Source: Alnus glutinosa (lineage: Eukaryota; Streptophyta; Magnoliopsida; Fagales; Betulaceae). From it: a stretch of 64,000 nucleotides of DNA. The position numbers were made by a program, and so were the translations under genes. Under the pieces are notes generated by a model that worked only from the letters and a program-made list of their open reading frames with translations, searched no databases and had not been told where the DNA came from. Within the stretch, counting starts at the first letter, position 1. The number at the start of each line of letters is the position of its first letter. This document shows, piece by piece, positions 49,731 to 63,265 of the stretch. Location: the NCBI RefSeq assembly GCF_958979055.1, contig NC_084894.1:7632501-7696500 (forward strand). The letters run 5' to 3'.

Positions 49731-51303
49731 TTAGAAAAAAAAATGGGGGGGGGGGGGGTTTCTTTTCTAAACTTTTTTCATCCTTGTTGCAACTGATAAT
49801 ACAGCTTATAATGTAAATGTAATTCAATAGTAATGGCGGCAAATTATAGGTTTTTATATATATATCAACACTGAATCAGTAGCTGAGAGATTCCAAACGG
49901 GGGAATTAAGGGTGCATTTTTCTTGTTTGTTTCCTTTTTCCTCACAATGGCCTTCCCTGTTCATACGTTCTGTTTTTGGCAGAATTAACATTTTGAATCC
50001 CTGGTTTTGTGGCCGGTTAAGCATTTCTGGAGTCAGAAATATTGAATTCATGCAAGTTTGACTAAAGAGCATTGCTCGTTTTTTAAATCATATGTAAATT
50101 CTGCTCAAATTCTGTTCCCATTGGCCATGCATCCATTATAGAATTAGAAAATGTATTTTCTTTCTTGTTACTCCAAATGCAATGTCCTGGAGACCAACAT
50201 CAGAAATAGGCAAAGGATGTAAATCATGTAATGTAGAGGAAGAAGATGGCCTGGATTTTATATTGAAGGTACAAGACAGAATTTCAAGCATAATTAAATT
50301 AATTATGTTTTTCTTTTCAGTAGCATAATTTTATATATAAATATATATCATTTTCCTCTTTAAAAAAGTTAAGAAAAAGAAAAACAGAAAAATAATGTCT
50401 TAGGGAAGTTGCCTTAACACCCCCCCCCCCCCCCCCCCCCTAACGTCCACTTTCTTCAATTTTTTTTTTTTTTTTAAGTAATGTTATTTAGTAATTGTTA
50501 TATTATTATCATATAAGTTGATGTGACAGTGAACATCAACTATTACATTATAGAAAATGATTGAATTACAATAAGTACACAACAAATGCACAACTCCAAG
50601 GCATATGTGGGAGGACCCACATGTGTGGACTCCACCCCAATGTGCCTTGGAGTTGTGCACTTGTAGTGCATGTATCATTTCCTTTACATTATTAATTGTA
50701 ACAAAAAAAAAAAAAAAAAAACCTAAAGACTTATTTATCTATCACGTCGTCTTAGTTGTATGGTAAGTAGTATAACAGTCTACTAAATATTATTACACTT
50801 TTTCTTTAAAAAAAAAAAAAACCTGAGCAAAATTTAGATATATGTGATATGACTTCTGACGCAAATGACAAGTTTTTATTGGGTTTATTACATGAAAAAT
50901 AATTACTTCTTCCGTTAAATGTTTGAGGAAAATTAAGATAGGACCTAATTTGGGTCCTTATATTATTATTATATATATTATTCGCACAACTCTTACAAAA
51001 TAATGTTAATGTGTCTAATATTTTTAAAAAATAAAAATAAAAATACTAGACATATCAATATTGTTGTGCAAAATAATTGTGCAGCTTATTATAGGGCCAA
51101 AACTCTGGAGGTAGAAGGCAATAATTTGGCAATAATTTTTCCATATGGTAATCAGTAGAATGTTACCTGAGTACAAATAACCCGAAATGCACCCGACCCA
51201 ACCCAATACTAATCTGGCCCATGACCAGCCCCATCTCCAACAACGAGTTTTCAAACTCTGAGGCCAATCAAATTAGCACAAATCCTCCACACTCACAGGA
51301 GGG
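49731..51303. other. Intergenic between kinase and phosphatase genes
   Basis: Starts with the kinase 3' UTR, including a 14-base G run at 49745-49758. A poly-C run of 21 lies at 50420-50440. A MITE-like hairpin lies at about 50550-50690: GCACAACTCCAAGGC and GCCTTGGAGTTGTGC are perfect inverted repeats inside AAATGAT/ATCATTT ends. No gene. Confidence 0.5.
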
Positions 51304-53116
51304 ATGAGGGCACTGCAAAGTAGAGTGTCAACTCCTCTAAATTTAGGACGGTTTTGCCCCTCCTCCCACCCACTCTCTGTAAAGCCCCCATTTCTTGTTC
51401 GTCTTCTTCCGCCAACCCAATACCCGCCTCTTCAAAACTCAATTCCCCACAAACCCAATTCCTCCTTTTCATTTGGTTCTTCGATAAGAGCATCAATGGC
51501 TTCTTCTACAACGCCACCCACAGGCGCAGAGGCAGAGATCAAACCTTTCTCTGTGCTCTTTGTGTGCTTGGGCAACATCTGCAGAAGCCCAGCTGCTGAA
51601 GGAGTCTTCAGAGACTTGGTCAAGAAAAGGGGTTTGGATTCCAAATTCTACATTGATTCTGCTGGCACCATTAACTACCATGAGGTGGGTATCATTCAAT
51701 TATGCCCCTTGTTTGGTTACTGAGAGAACAGAGGAAAGGAAAAGAAAATGGAGATAGTATTGAGGAACTGAGAGTTGATATGTGTTCTTTTCGTTTGTTT
51801 TTAAATGTTTTCACTGTCATGAAAGGGAAATCAAGCGGACCCAAGAATGCGAGCGGCCTCTAAAAGTCGTGGGATTGAGATAACATCTATATCGAGGCCC
51901 ATCCGGCTGTCTGATTTTAGAGATTTCGATATCATTCTTGCAATGGACAGGCAAAACAGAGGTAGGATAATCTTAGGCATTGTATTTAAGAACCAAGATT
52001 TTGATTTCCCCCCCCCCCCCTTCCTCATATTTGATAATTGCAGCGCATTCTATTTGCTGCGCGCGCAAACATATTCACATTATTTATTTTTATGCATTTA
52101 TTTATTTTGTGGTTGTTGATGTTGGCTGTAGAGGATATATTGGAGGCTTTTAATAGGTGGAAATTTAAAGAAACCCTCCCTGCTGATGCACACAAAAAGG
52201 TTAGTGTAAGATTGTTATCAGGGTCTGCTGTGGTTTGGATCGTGTGGTCTCATTGGGGTATGGAATTATTCAGGTGAAGTTAATGTGCTCCTATTGTAAG
52301 GAACATGATGAAACTGAAGTCCCGGATCCTTACTATGGTGGACCTCAAGGTTTTGAGAAGGTAATATAATGATTAGTTCATCTAGTTTATTGTCATTTAC
52401 AAAGATGGAGAATAGATGACTCTGTTCTTTGTGCATGTTTTGGAGTTCGAAATATTTATATGCAGTGTACTATATGCACCAATGGTCATAGTATTGTGTT
52501 GCATTTGTGAGATTTTCAACTAAAGAATTATCTGCAGTGTATGGCACTGGGTAATGGTCAAGAAGTTGTTGCTTCGTGAAAACTTTAATGGAATTTCAAA
52601 AATTGAGACATGATGACTTTGTAATGTAGATATGATGTCAAATATCTGCAAGCATTCAAACTGTTTGAAGGTTTTAAACTAAACTTCAGTTAGGAAGTTA
52701 TCATATGTTTCTTCCTATATTGCTTATTCTAATAGTGTAACTAGTCTAGATGGTTCATTTGAAAGACATAAGTATGGTATTCAGGTTTGGCTTGGCAAAT
52801 CATGTGCTTTTGTGTACTCAGCATTTTGTACTTCAAAACTGGGATGTTATATATTAAATACTTGTCTTTAAAGAATTTCAGTACTGCGATACTATTAAAA
52901 TGGTCTCCAGCCGAAGATTTCTGAGTTATATACTGCAGACCCTTCCCCAACTTTCTGATTTTAAACTAGTAATAATGGTAAGAATTTCAGTACTTCTAAT
53001 TTATAGTTGGCTTATGCAACCTCATTTTATGGCAGGTTTTAGATTTGCTTGAAGATGCTTGTGGATCATTGTTGGATAGCATCTTGGCAGAAAACAAAAA
53101 CATTTTGGATTCTTAG
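51304..53116 (+). CDS. Low-molecular-weight protein tyrosine phosphatase, plastid-targeted
   Basis: Five exons (51304-51684, 51826-51961, 52132-52199, 52274-52360, 53036-53116) join in frame to 250 aa. The LMW-PTP signature VCLGNICRSP contains the CX5R active site, Cys88 and Arg94. DPYYGG supplies the general acid, Asp213. The catalytic part (about 82-250) is of normal family length. It is preceded by about 80 residues rich in Ser and Pro with few acidic residues, which looks like a chloroplast transit peptide. An internal Met65 could give a form without it. The enzyme hydrolyses phosphotyrosine or small phosphate esters; the plastid substrate is unknown. I recall At3g44620 as the Arabidopsis counterpart. 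It follows the KIPK-like gene by about 1.6 kb on the same strand. Confidence 0.93.
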
Positions 53117-54078
53117 CAACTGGTTGAAAACCAGTTGATCTTCTCCTGTAGAAGATAGATGAGAGAACTGTATTCTTTACTGTATAATCCTCTTCTATTG
53201 GTATGTAAAGTATTTACATCTGACCCACCACATTCATGTTAAGCCCAAAGTACCCTCATTATGGATTTCTTTTTTTCTTTTTTCCTTTTTTCCATCCATA
53301 AATTGGCTTATGGTACTTCTTGAACTATTTCTGTGGAATTGGATTTGTGGTGTCACTTTGTTAAACTGAATTATTTGACCTAACAGAATGAACAAATGAA
53401 AATTTTTAGTTATTGCATCTGAGGCAGCAATTAGTATGTTTGATATATACATGAGCACCTGTATTCTACATTCTTCTGTAGTCGTTTGTTGGGATCTTGG
53501 GTTTGTGAGAGTTGAGAGTTAACGCCTTTAGAGTTTCTTTGTAAGGGCTCCTACATTCTTCTATACTCTTTGTAAGGACTTTTTACAACATGTAGGGTCA
53601 CCATCTTAATTCAAAAGTTTTAGTGAGTGAGTTTGGCCTCAGCAATGTCATATTAACTCATCATTTTTGGTCACTACCCAAGTCTCACACTCGGATATTC
53701 CAAAATCACTCGATATTCATAATTCTCCGAAGAATTCTATTATATTTCTATTTCAGTGTATCTTTAGTGATCATCCATTTAGCTGGATGTGAATTTGTCA
53801 ACTTTGCTGAACATACTATAGCAGCAAATGGTCTTCCTAATTGATTTTTTATTTATTTATTTATTATTATTATTATTTTAAAATTTTTTAACTATACAAA
53901 CAACTAGGGAAAAAAAAAAAACCAGTAGAAACTAGGGATAGTCTTTCCCACTGTCAAGGTGGATGAGAAAACGCAGCTAAGGGGTGATCGGAATGCTTCT
54001 AGAATGGAGTCTGGCAGCGACCCCATGTTCTACATGATAGATACATAAGTTTGTACTTCTATGAATTTTCTTGGCTTT
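53117..54078. other. 3' flank of the phosphatase gene
   Basis: Probable 3' UTR then AT-rich DNA with an ATTT run (53846-53876). No gene supported. Confidence 0.45.
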
Positions 54079-54433
54079 CTAATGAGAGGAGACACGAAAA
54101 ATGAGGATAATGTCCAAGATGATTGGAGCAATTTGCCAATCAATGGTGAGGTCTGAGTTGTTGACAGCAAGTACCACAACTTGTGAATCTCCTTCCAAAA
54201 TGAAGGATTGAAGCCTGAGAGATACTACCATTCGAGTTGCTATGAGGGCAGCGAGGGCTTCTTCAGTATTGGGATCACATGGAGGCCCTAAGCTTGATTG
54301 AGCTGTGAGAATTTGACCAGAGGAGTCGCAGCAGATGGCAGCATGTATAGATAAACGTTCTCTGATAGTTGTATCAACATTTATCTTCAGCACATTTGTT
54401 GTGGGGGAGGAGCGCTGGATAAGGAGAATTTTC
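54079..54433 (-). pseudogene. RNase H-like (RVT_3) fragment
   Basis: On the minus strand, SSPTTNVLKINVDTTI is followed by a domain ending ILEGDSQVVVLAV. This matches the plant RNase H-like domain found at the C-terminus of LINE polyproteins. There is no reverse transcriptase beside it, and the expected catalytic residues are not all clear (NVDTTI in place of NVDGA). It is probably an isolated retroelement fragment. It lies beyond the 3' end of the invertase gene. Confidence 0.7.
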
Positions 54434-54977
54434 AGGCAGAGAGGTGTTCAAGGGATATCTTCTTATGTGGTCATTGGGGAAAGTTGGGGAGAAGGGGTCT
54501 TCCCGACCTAGGGCTTCAGTTTGAGAGATGAGGTTTTCAAGGTTTGGGATATGGTTTTCCATACCAGCAGGGGACAGGGAAGAAAGATACCAGAGGTGAC
54601 TAAGAGAGAAAGAGAGGGGGTGATAAGGAATGAAGAAAGGGAGAAGCCATGGCATCTGCTCCATGATTGTTCCATCTGGCCACTAGCATAAACAATGTCT
54701 TAAAAAATCACCTGCATGCAAATTATCAAACCAAAACAGGACATATCGCTTATTATTATTTCTAACACTATAACATCCTCTTACAGACTGTTGGTAGCGA
54801 CAAGAATAAAAAAGACTAGCTTCAAATATATGCAAAACCTTTCTTCCTCGATAGAAAACCATTTCACAGTAACTTGTATAGGATGAAAATACTGGATGAA
54901 TTTTTTTTTTTTTGGCCAAATTAAAACAGAGACTTTATGTCATCTGTATCCTTCCTCTCAGCTTCAAAAATTTAAAA
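54434..54977. other. 3' flank of the invertase gene
   Basis: Likely includes the invertase 3' UTR (minus strand), with a T run at 54900-54914. No independent gene. Confidence 0.4.
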
Positions 54978-57900
54978 TCATACTATGAAGCTCCGTCTCT
55001 TTTGACCACGTTTCCTCCTTGGGTTGCCACTGATCATGAAAGAAAAAGCATTTGCAAGCTCTGAATCCTCTTCGTTTACAAGGATCTTTGCCGCACTTGG
55101 GTTGGCAAGGAGGAGCTTTGACACAAGATATCCTGCAATCGACCAGGTTTGATACAGCCGTGCCTGTTTTCCGATAAACTTTCCTCGCTTGGTGTCATAA
55201 TATTCAGGCCACTTATCTCCAGAAATGCGTCTCTCAGCAACCTCAACAGCCTTCAAGGCGATTTCTGGTCTATCCATCTTTATACATGCCACTGTGAGCT
55301 GAAAAACAAGCCCCACAACATGTTAATTTCATTTTTTTTTTAATAAGTAAATCATTCTCAAAAGAAAACACACCATGTTAATTTCATAAAACATCTTTCT
55401 AGTCATTGTGCTGTACGCTATAAATAACAAGAAAATGGAAAACTTTGCATTTCCAGCTTCCCGGATCTACTGCAACATACTACACGTCTTAGTGGTGAAG
55501 CACAAAGAGCAATTGCCCAACATATCAGATATACCGAAAGAACCAAATGCCTACAAAAAGCCATATGGAAGAAACTCCAACACATACAGGCAACATACTA
55601 TTTAGCCCGAGTTCAACACATATAGGCATCATATATTACCTCAAAGAGGAGTTCGGGTATACATAAAATACCAAATCAGGCCAATTATACACAACCCATG
55701 TGTTTTTCTATTGTGATTCTAAATATCTGTTGTTTGGTTTTCTTAAATTATTTAATTCTCAAGGCCTTGCCTCGCCTTACCAACTACCACCTGCCTCCGC
55801 TTAAGGGTCTGATGATACGATTGACTAGGCAAGTCCTCAAGGACATCTCAGCAACAAAGCAGTCAGTACTGGGATAAAAGTGTTTCACACTTTCAGTAAT
55901 GTATAGTGGTTGGCATGCATAAAGTATCACAGACCCATAACTACTTTGATATCAGTTACTGGCAAGAATTTGCCAAAACATGATCGCACAATTTGAACTA
56001 GAGACATACATGAAGAAGAGATCATTAGGCCCTTAAACTTAGCCTTCCACCCCTCATCATGTAAAAATATTAACTACAGCATCCATTAATTGCCGACACA
56101 TTTAAGGAGGCATCAAGTCCGTAAATAAATGGAGCATTACAGTTGTAAGTCGTGAAGGGAATAAAGGCTCTTCCTAGTTGGTTTAAAAGAGATGTTTCTG
56201 GACAAAGATATATGTGTTCAATTCAATAATGAACCCTACATGATGTCTAATTAAGAGGGTCGAAATGTCAGGATAAAAAGAAAAATGGCTCTTAACATGG
56301 CCGAAACAAAAGGACAAACCGGCCTCTTCAAATTCTTTACAACTATAGACCAAGAAGTGTGGAACATAGAAGTTTTAGGTACCACAATGACCTCTTGTAC
56401 TTGAGATGAATTTAACTTTGACCTCTTCGAAATGTCCTTAAATAGATATTGATAAGAAAAGAGGGGTATCTTGAGATTATATCCATTGAGCTCAGACTTG
56501 CTTATCTTCAAGTGTGTATAAACCCACAAGAATGCAGGGGATGGAGTGTGACAGGAGGGAAGCATACCAAGATGCCATAGATATCAATGACATTCATATT
56601 CAACACGGTGGCACACACTTACTAGGGGTTAGCAAATTACATAGTACCATTGCTTGAGCACATCAACAAAGCTCTTCTTTTGTAGAAACATTGAATATAA
56701 ACTGGTATTAATTGGCAAATATTAACTTATTGTGGCACTCTGACGTAGTGGTAAGAACTGAAATAAAACAAAAAACACCAAACTAACCTGCCAGAGCAAT
56801 GTTGGCCAAGAACCTCCATTGTGGTAAGACCAAGGACTGCAACAAATAACAAAGTTAAAGGGAGGAGTTAAAAGTTAGGAATAGAAACTTAATAAAAACC
56901 AGTGTAAAGGCATTACGTGTTCTTGGGATCACTGCCTGTGATAATTCTCCATTCCTGGCCTTCAAGAGCAGGATAACATATTTTGAGTGGCATATCTGCA
57001 ACTAATTGAGCCCATTTTGCTTCTATAAGGTCCAATATCGCATGTGACTGATCCGGCGTTGCAAGACTGCTTACAATAGACCATAAATTTCCAAGAGAAA
57101 AGATACGGAAATCCATGTGAGCTGGCTGCAGATTTCCAATCAAATAGCCTCCTTTACTAGGCATAAATTCCACCAGCCAGGAAGGGATCTGATCTGGGTA
57201 TATGTTGAACTTATTAACAGCATCGAATGAGTATTCCTCCGTCTGGTAACGGTAGATCTCATTGAGTTTTCTCATATCTATCCAGTAATATTCCCTTATG
57301 TGGAAAGACAATGCAACTAGACGATTATTAAGTGCTCGTATAAGGTCGGCTGATGCATCCTCAGGAGCAAGCATCTCACGAGCACAAAGTAATGCTGAAT
57401 AAAACAGCGCCTGCAAGGACATGCAACATTGTGTACAAAGTTATGCCATTCATCTTTTCTCTTATAAAGGAAGAACGCTCATCAACATGCACCAGTAGCT
57501 TTAGCTTTTGCAAACAAAAGAACGGATTGCCTCTAAAGTCTAAACTCAAAATCTCAGTTCCCCTTAATGGTTCTTACGTTCTCTTCTAGTCATTGCAGAA
57601 TTTTTAACTTGAAATCTAGCATTGCAAAATAACACGTGCAACCATTATGCTTCATAGTTAACATCTATGCCGCATGTCAGCTTATCAGCTTCTAAAGAAG
57701 CCAGCAGGTTTATCTTATAAAATCCGTAAGCAACAGGTCTTTCTATCCTTCTAGAATAGGCCCTAAATTAAAAAAGAATAACAATAATAATAAGAGAAAC
57801 TATAAAGAAAAAACTATGATACTTGTATCAAAGTTGTATTTAAAGTGAAAAAGAAAGAAAACCTGAATTTCCAAGGGATGGCCATGAATTCCCATGCGAC

Positions 57901-58582
57901 GATCTATCATGCAAGAACCGTCCGTGACCAATAAAGTAGGAAACATATCAAAACCATCAGCAAGACACAACTTTAAAATCATTTTGATCCCAGTTTGCAC
58001 ATCAACTCTCTCTTGCACTGATAAATCTCCAGAACATTTTCCATATGCTCGTAACAATATAATCCACCACAATCCTGAGTAAAATTATATTATTTATAAA
58101 TCAAAATTCATAGACACACATGTTTTCAAAGATAAATTATTAGCCAAAATGTTATTTCTCACCAGAATCAACCGGTGCAACGCGGCCAATTGCTGCTTCA
58201 CCAAAGTCGGGATCTAATACATCTTCAGTTGCAGAATCATCACCATCTAGTGGAACCGTGCGCACCTTGAAACTGGCAGGCATCAGTCCTTGACCAGGGC
58301 TATGGCAATCCATGGTTTTCTCCCAGCTCTGTCAAGAGGAGTGTTAATAGCTCGTCTAGATTAGGGAAAAAAAAAAACAGTAAAACTCAAAGACAACATC
58401 TACATCAAGTAAGATTCTTGTGCTAAGGGGAGCTTTCCAAACAAAGAACCTATTAAGCATGAAGTTGATCAAAAATCCTAGATATTTTTTGATGTGGACC
58501 CCAAGAAACCAAGACATTTGGTATGTAGTCCTTAAGCAAATTTCCCAACGTAAAATGTTCAGAATTTGTTCATTTACCGTAG

Positions 58583-58620
<38 letters not shown>

Positions 58621-59550
58621 TGAATAATAAAGCCCATTTACCATAGTTTAAATCAGAAACCAATTAGTGCATAAGCTTACATTTGTAGAAGAATAAAATA
58701 GGAGAAGGGATTTCTAGTTCAGAACTGGCATAGCATGCGTTAGTTGTGATTATATAAAACAACTATGAAAGAGAATCTTCCCTTCAGTAAGCATAAAGAG
58801 ATTGATTAAATAATTAATCAAGAGAAATCATATTACCTGCAACTGAAGGGTGTACAGAATGAAATTTCGTACAATGTCATACTCTCCCTTTAAAAGGAAA
58901 GCTATCCCAGAAGGTATGAAATCTCGAATAAAGACCTGATCATAGTTCAGAATACTAGAGCTGCTTGGATCATTAGCAGCGATGGTTCCAATTGGATTAT
59001 TACAATAATAAACAATGGAGGCCCTCAGCAAGTTCCATGCTTCATCCTCAATCAGATTTACCCTACCTGTATCCGATGTATCTTTGATTGTTCCGGTTGC
59101 AGCTGGCTCACCATTTGTAACTAGACCTCCATTTTCATGTTTCAATTGCTCACCCATCTCAAATTCTTCAGTACTTGGTCCAATGCTCGTTCCATTGACA
59201 GGCACTGATGGTCCACTTGCTTCCCTCCCTATGAACCAGGTCTCATTATGATCCTCTGCAGTTACCCCACTCACACTTTCAGCCTTTTGACATTTGCAAC
59301 CGATAGATTCCACTCTACTAACATCAGTCTTCCCATCAAAAACACCACCTCTACACTGTAATGCATAGACCCTCCTGCAACTCTTTAACAATCGCATGGA
59401 GACGGGCCTTTTGTCACTTGTATTATTCACATTGGCTTTAATTGCATGAAGTGAGTTTGAATTTTTGCTGCTTAGATCAGAATGATGAAGGCGAGGTAAT
59501 AAAGACCCAGATAGAACTCGTAGAATTGCTTCTGATGTAGCCATTGCCAT
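54978..59550 (-). CDS. INVE: Chloroplast alkaline/neutral invertase (GH100)
   Basis: Six coding exons on the minus strand (59550-58837, 58328-58163, 58074-57863, 57410-56917, 56836-56788, 55298-54978) join in phase to 651 aa. It hydrolyses sucrose to glucose and fructose at neutral to alkaline pH. The N-terminal ~165 residues are poorly structured and Ser-rich, with a CKCQK block, and resemble a transit peptide plus linker. The catalytic part contains [10 protein letters not shown] (about 202-211), [20 protein letters not shown] (345-364), [45 protein letters not shown] and [20 protein letters not shown], all GH100 hallmarks. It ends RRSFIV. The plastid E-type (At5g22510) is the closest I recall. 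I chose ATG 59550; ATG 59544 lies two codons downstream. The third-intron boundary GHPLEIQ|ALFYSA and the 49-bp mini-exon [16 protein letters not shown] fix the splice joins. Confidence 0.93.
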
Positions 59551-61704
59551 AACAAGCACTAATATTCAACTCTACACCTCTGAGAACTACCTCTGGATTT
59601 AGTTACAGGCACCTACCAATGCAAAACAAAATAGGCTCAAATCATCAAAGTTCGTGAAACCAACATATATATAGTGAGAGATTGATCGATAAGAGTTCCG
59701 GATTCTGCAAAACCATTCTGTTTCAATTAAATTCCGTAAAAAAAGCTAGAATACGCAACGAAACTTGATTAAGTAATTCCAATGCAATAAGTTATGATAG
59801 ATATTGTATTCCAAGAAAATCATGATTAAGTAACACCAAGATTTTTATTATTTAATAATCAAAATTCAAGCCTAGGTTTTTATCATCTTTCTAAGAGTTT
59901 GTATCTGTTTCTGTTTCGGGGCAAACTAAATTCATGAGAACGCTGGCTACGGGAACCAAAGTATGTTATCTGTTTCAGTATTCTTGTCTGGTTGCTGAGA
60001 AAAGGCGAAGGGTGAAAGAAAGAAAGAAAGAAAACAAAACAATCTTTGCCTCAGTTTTCTCACCAACCAACCAGAAAGTTCCAATTCCCGTATCTCGAGT
60101 CGTCATCAGAATAAGTCAAAAAGAAAAAAAAAAAGAAAAAAAAAAAGGGAAAGCTCAAGCACCGAGAATTGAATTCCAGTAGACAAAGACAAGAACAAAC
60201 AACGATGTACAAACCATTTGGGCGAGTGTTGAGGAAACTTCGGGGGTCCATTATCCATCATCCATGTGCATGGGATATCGGAGTAGTGTAGGTTTGCTTA
60301 CCCATTTCTCATTCAGTCAGGAACTCATCTTTGCTTGCCATTTGCCTTCTCATGATTTTCTTTGGAGTTGGGGTTTTAAATGGGATTCCTCGCTACTCGG
60401 CCTGAACAAAGGATGGAGACCCAGTCACCCTAGCCAAAGCGTCACAGTTTTGGTGGCCCAATGTGCCGTTCTGCAAATAATTGGAAATCGTGCAAGTCCC
60501 AGAGAGGCAGAGATACATTGCCTTCGTTTCTTCTTTCCTTCTCCTTTTTCTTTCTTTTTTTAAAAAAAAAAAAATTAAAAAAAAAACAAATCATGCTGTA
60601 AAGCCTGTAATCCGTATATCATTCATTTGATTTTTAAATTTTAATTAATATTTGGCAATTTTTTTTTGAATAAAAACAATAATCATTTTGAGAAATGATA
60701 CATTATATTTCATATACATCTACATACAACTAAGTTTTAAATTTACTACTGGATTTGTGAAGCTCAACGTGAGTCCCATAAATTCAAAGGTAGATTTAAA
60801 AATGAGATGTATGAGATATTTCTAAAGTAAAAATTATATTTTTATAAAGAAAAATGATCCAAATTCATCTCCAGCCCATCTCTAGCCCATCTCTTACCCA
60901 TCTCATTTTCAAATTAATTTGTGAGATCCATATTAAGTCTCATAAATTCAATGATAAATTTTAAATTTGATTGTATAGAGATATAGTTAGGGAATGAATG
61001 TTCGACATGGCTCTTCTATAAAAGAAGTTAGGAAGACCAAAAACTTTTTTACGGTTGTAGAATTTTTATCTTATAACTATTCTACAATGCCGTCTTGTAA
61101 TATCCAAACAACATTGATTTTTTTTTTAACAATGATCGATCCTAAAGTTGGTTGGTACTTTCGTGTAAGCATTTTGAGATAGTTTGAAACCTTATTTTTT
61201 TAAAAAAAAAAAGAAAAGAAAAAAGATTTTAGCTTTACTCATTATACTTCAACTAAGAAAAGTGAGAGATATGCATGGTATATTAGGGACGTTCGGTGGT
61301 CTATTTATCTATCATGTTTTGTGGTATGTCTGTACATCTTGAATTTGAGTTATATGAAAAGCTAGTAGAGGGATAGTGATTTCTTGACCACAAAGGAAAA
61401 ATGGTAGTAGTCATTTTTAATTATTTATAAGCCTATTTTTAATCCTTGTATTTATATTTTACTTGGTCAATGAATAAGATGTACGCACAGAAAAAGGACA
61501 AGCAAATGTACCTATTCATATTGCTATTCGATTTCTCTTTGTTTTGGTAAATTGCAGTGTTCTTCTAAAATCTAAAGCAGTCATGTTTGTTATATCAGGT
61601 GAATTCCTTTATAGGTAATTGGGAATCTAATTACATCTTCCTTTCTAAATTGAAAAGCTAATCTTCCCGCCAAAAAAAAAAAAAAATGAAGTGCTCAGGT
61701 AAAC
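59551..61704. other. Intergenic between invertase and HDA9 genes
   Basis: The part next to 59551 holds the invertase leader; CATTGGTAG|GTGCC on the minus strand near 59617 may be the acceptor of a leader intron. Further out are A-rich runs (60115-60148, 60560-60590) and two degenerate copies of the MITE family also seen at 40111-40272 (about 60690-60825 and 60848-60985). No gene. Confidence 0.5.
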
Positions 61705-62432
61705 TTATACGTCGTCCATGTTCTGATCATTATCATGGTCTCCTTCGTAATATTCATCATCGCGCTGAATGTGCTTGTCTTGGGTTTGCTCTGAAATACC
61801 CAAAATTTTAATGGAATAAACAAATGCACAACCCGGTGAAAGAAATTCAAGTGGTAAAAATTGAGTTAGGGAGCATATGATTTTAAATTTTACTTACGAT
61901 CCATGCGCTCATCGGGGTCTCGCTCGTCTTCATCGAAATCAGGAATGTAAAAGTCAGGTGGAACCTGCAAAAGACAAGAAGCATTGCTAAGTACCAAAAT
62001 CTTGATGCTGCCATTCCAAACCAGTTGTATGATCGATCGTCCGAGTCAACTAATAATCTTCATGATTATTATTTCAGTGGCATGGAATATGACTTAAAAT
62101 GCAATGAAACAATAAAAACACTTTCATTTACGTAGACTTTTAAATGGGAAAAATCATCGGAAGCCAAGCATAATTGTAGCTATCAAAGGCTGTCCAAGAG
62201 AATGGCATAGCAAGTAAACAGAGGTGTAACCAAATCTTGCAACAAATTTCACTTTCAAGCATAAAGCGGGTTTGGCAACATTCGCATTCTACTCACCTCT
62301 TGCATTTGTACACCAGGAGCATGTTGGATGCTGCGAAGATTTTCGAAGACCTGCACTTTGATTGCGCTAAGGTACGATTTGCTATTTAAGTTCTCCTGCT
62401 CAAGCAATAGGGAGGAAAAATATAGAAGAATA

Positions 62433-62485
<53 letters not shown>

Positions 62486-62761
62486 CAATGCTGAGAATCT
62501 CTGTTGCACAATAAAAATTAGGTTTTTAAAAGTTTCATATATATGACCTATCTGCCCATGTAAAACCAATCAGTTTACATATCCCAAAACCAGCTAATTA
62601 CCAAAACAATATAATTGGTTTGGCAATGAAATTGATGCATGAATGAAGTAAAATGCACTAGTAACATAAAATTTGTTAGAAACTACATACTATGTGCCCA
62701 TTTGGAATCCTCAGTGAATATTCTGGAGCAAAATATTTGATATACTCATTTTCTGGGATCT
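61705..62761 (-). CDS. HDA9: Histone deacetylase HDA9, C-terminal exons (partial)
   Basis: Four exons (62761-62691, 62395-62297, 61964-61898, 61790-61705) join in phase and encode the last ~107 residues. Visible motifs are [60 protein letters not shown] and [14 protein letters not shown]. After these comes an acidic end with [20 protein letters not shown]. This is the C-terminus of the class I RPD3-type deacetylase HDA9, which removes acetyl groups from histone H3 tails in the nucleus. The catalytic domain is not in the window: the first visible exon begins within a codon (second base), and the preceding intron extends past 64000. A (GA)n repeat lies in the intron at 62436-62482. Confidence 0.9.
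62436..62482. repeat. (GA)n microsatellite in an HDA9 intron
   Basis: About 46 bp of alternating GA between the exons at 62297-62395 and 62691-62761. Confidence 0.9.
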
Positions 62762-63229
62762 CTGCAAGAAAGAAAAAATTGATAAATGAAACATGAAACA
62801 AAAAGAAACAAAATACTAATTATAGCAAGGTTAGAGCATTTACATCCGGCTCTTTAAACTTTAGCCAATTTGTTTAATAAAAAGTAACTTTTTCTATTTT
62901 AGCTACATACTTTTCAAATACACTCTCATCCCACTCTCTACTTTCACTATTCTACTAAAATAATCTTTTCAATAATATGATATTCATTTTTTCATTATAT
63001 CTCATTTTTCTCTCTCCTCCAGATCTCTCTCGTCACTCTCTCCTCCAAATCTCTCTCTCGCATGCTGCTTGCTGCCATCGTGAAGCTACGCAGTGACAAC
63101 TGTCGCTTCACAGCTCGTCATCCAAATTTCACTTGGATCCTGGGGCTAGCCATCTAGACCTTGCTCGTCAGTGAAGCTCGCCGCCACTGTGTGTTGTTCT
63201 CGTCCTTCACCCAGTCTGTCATGTTGCAC

Positions 63230-63265
<36 letters not shown>

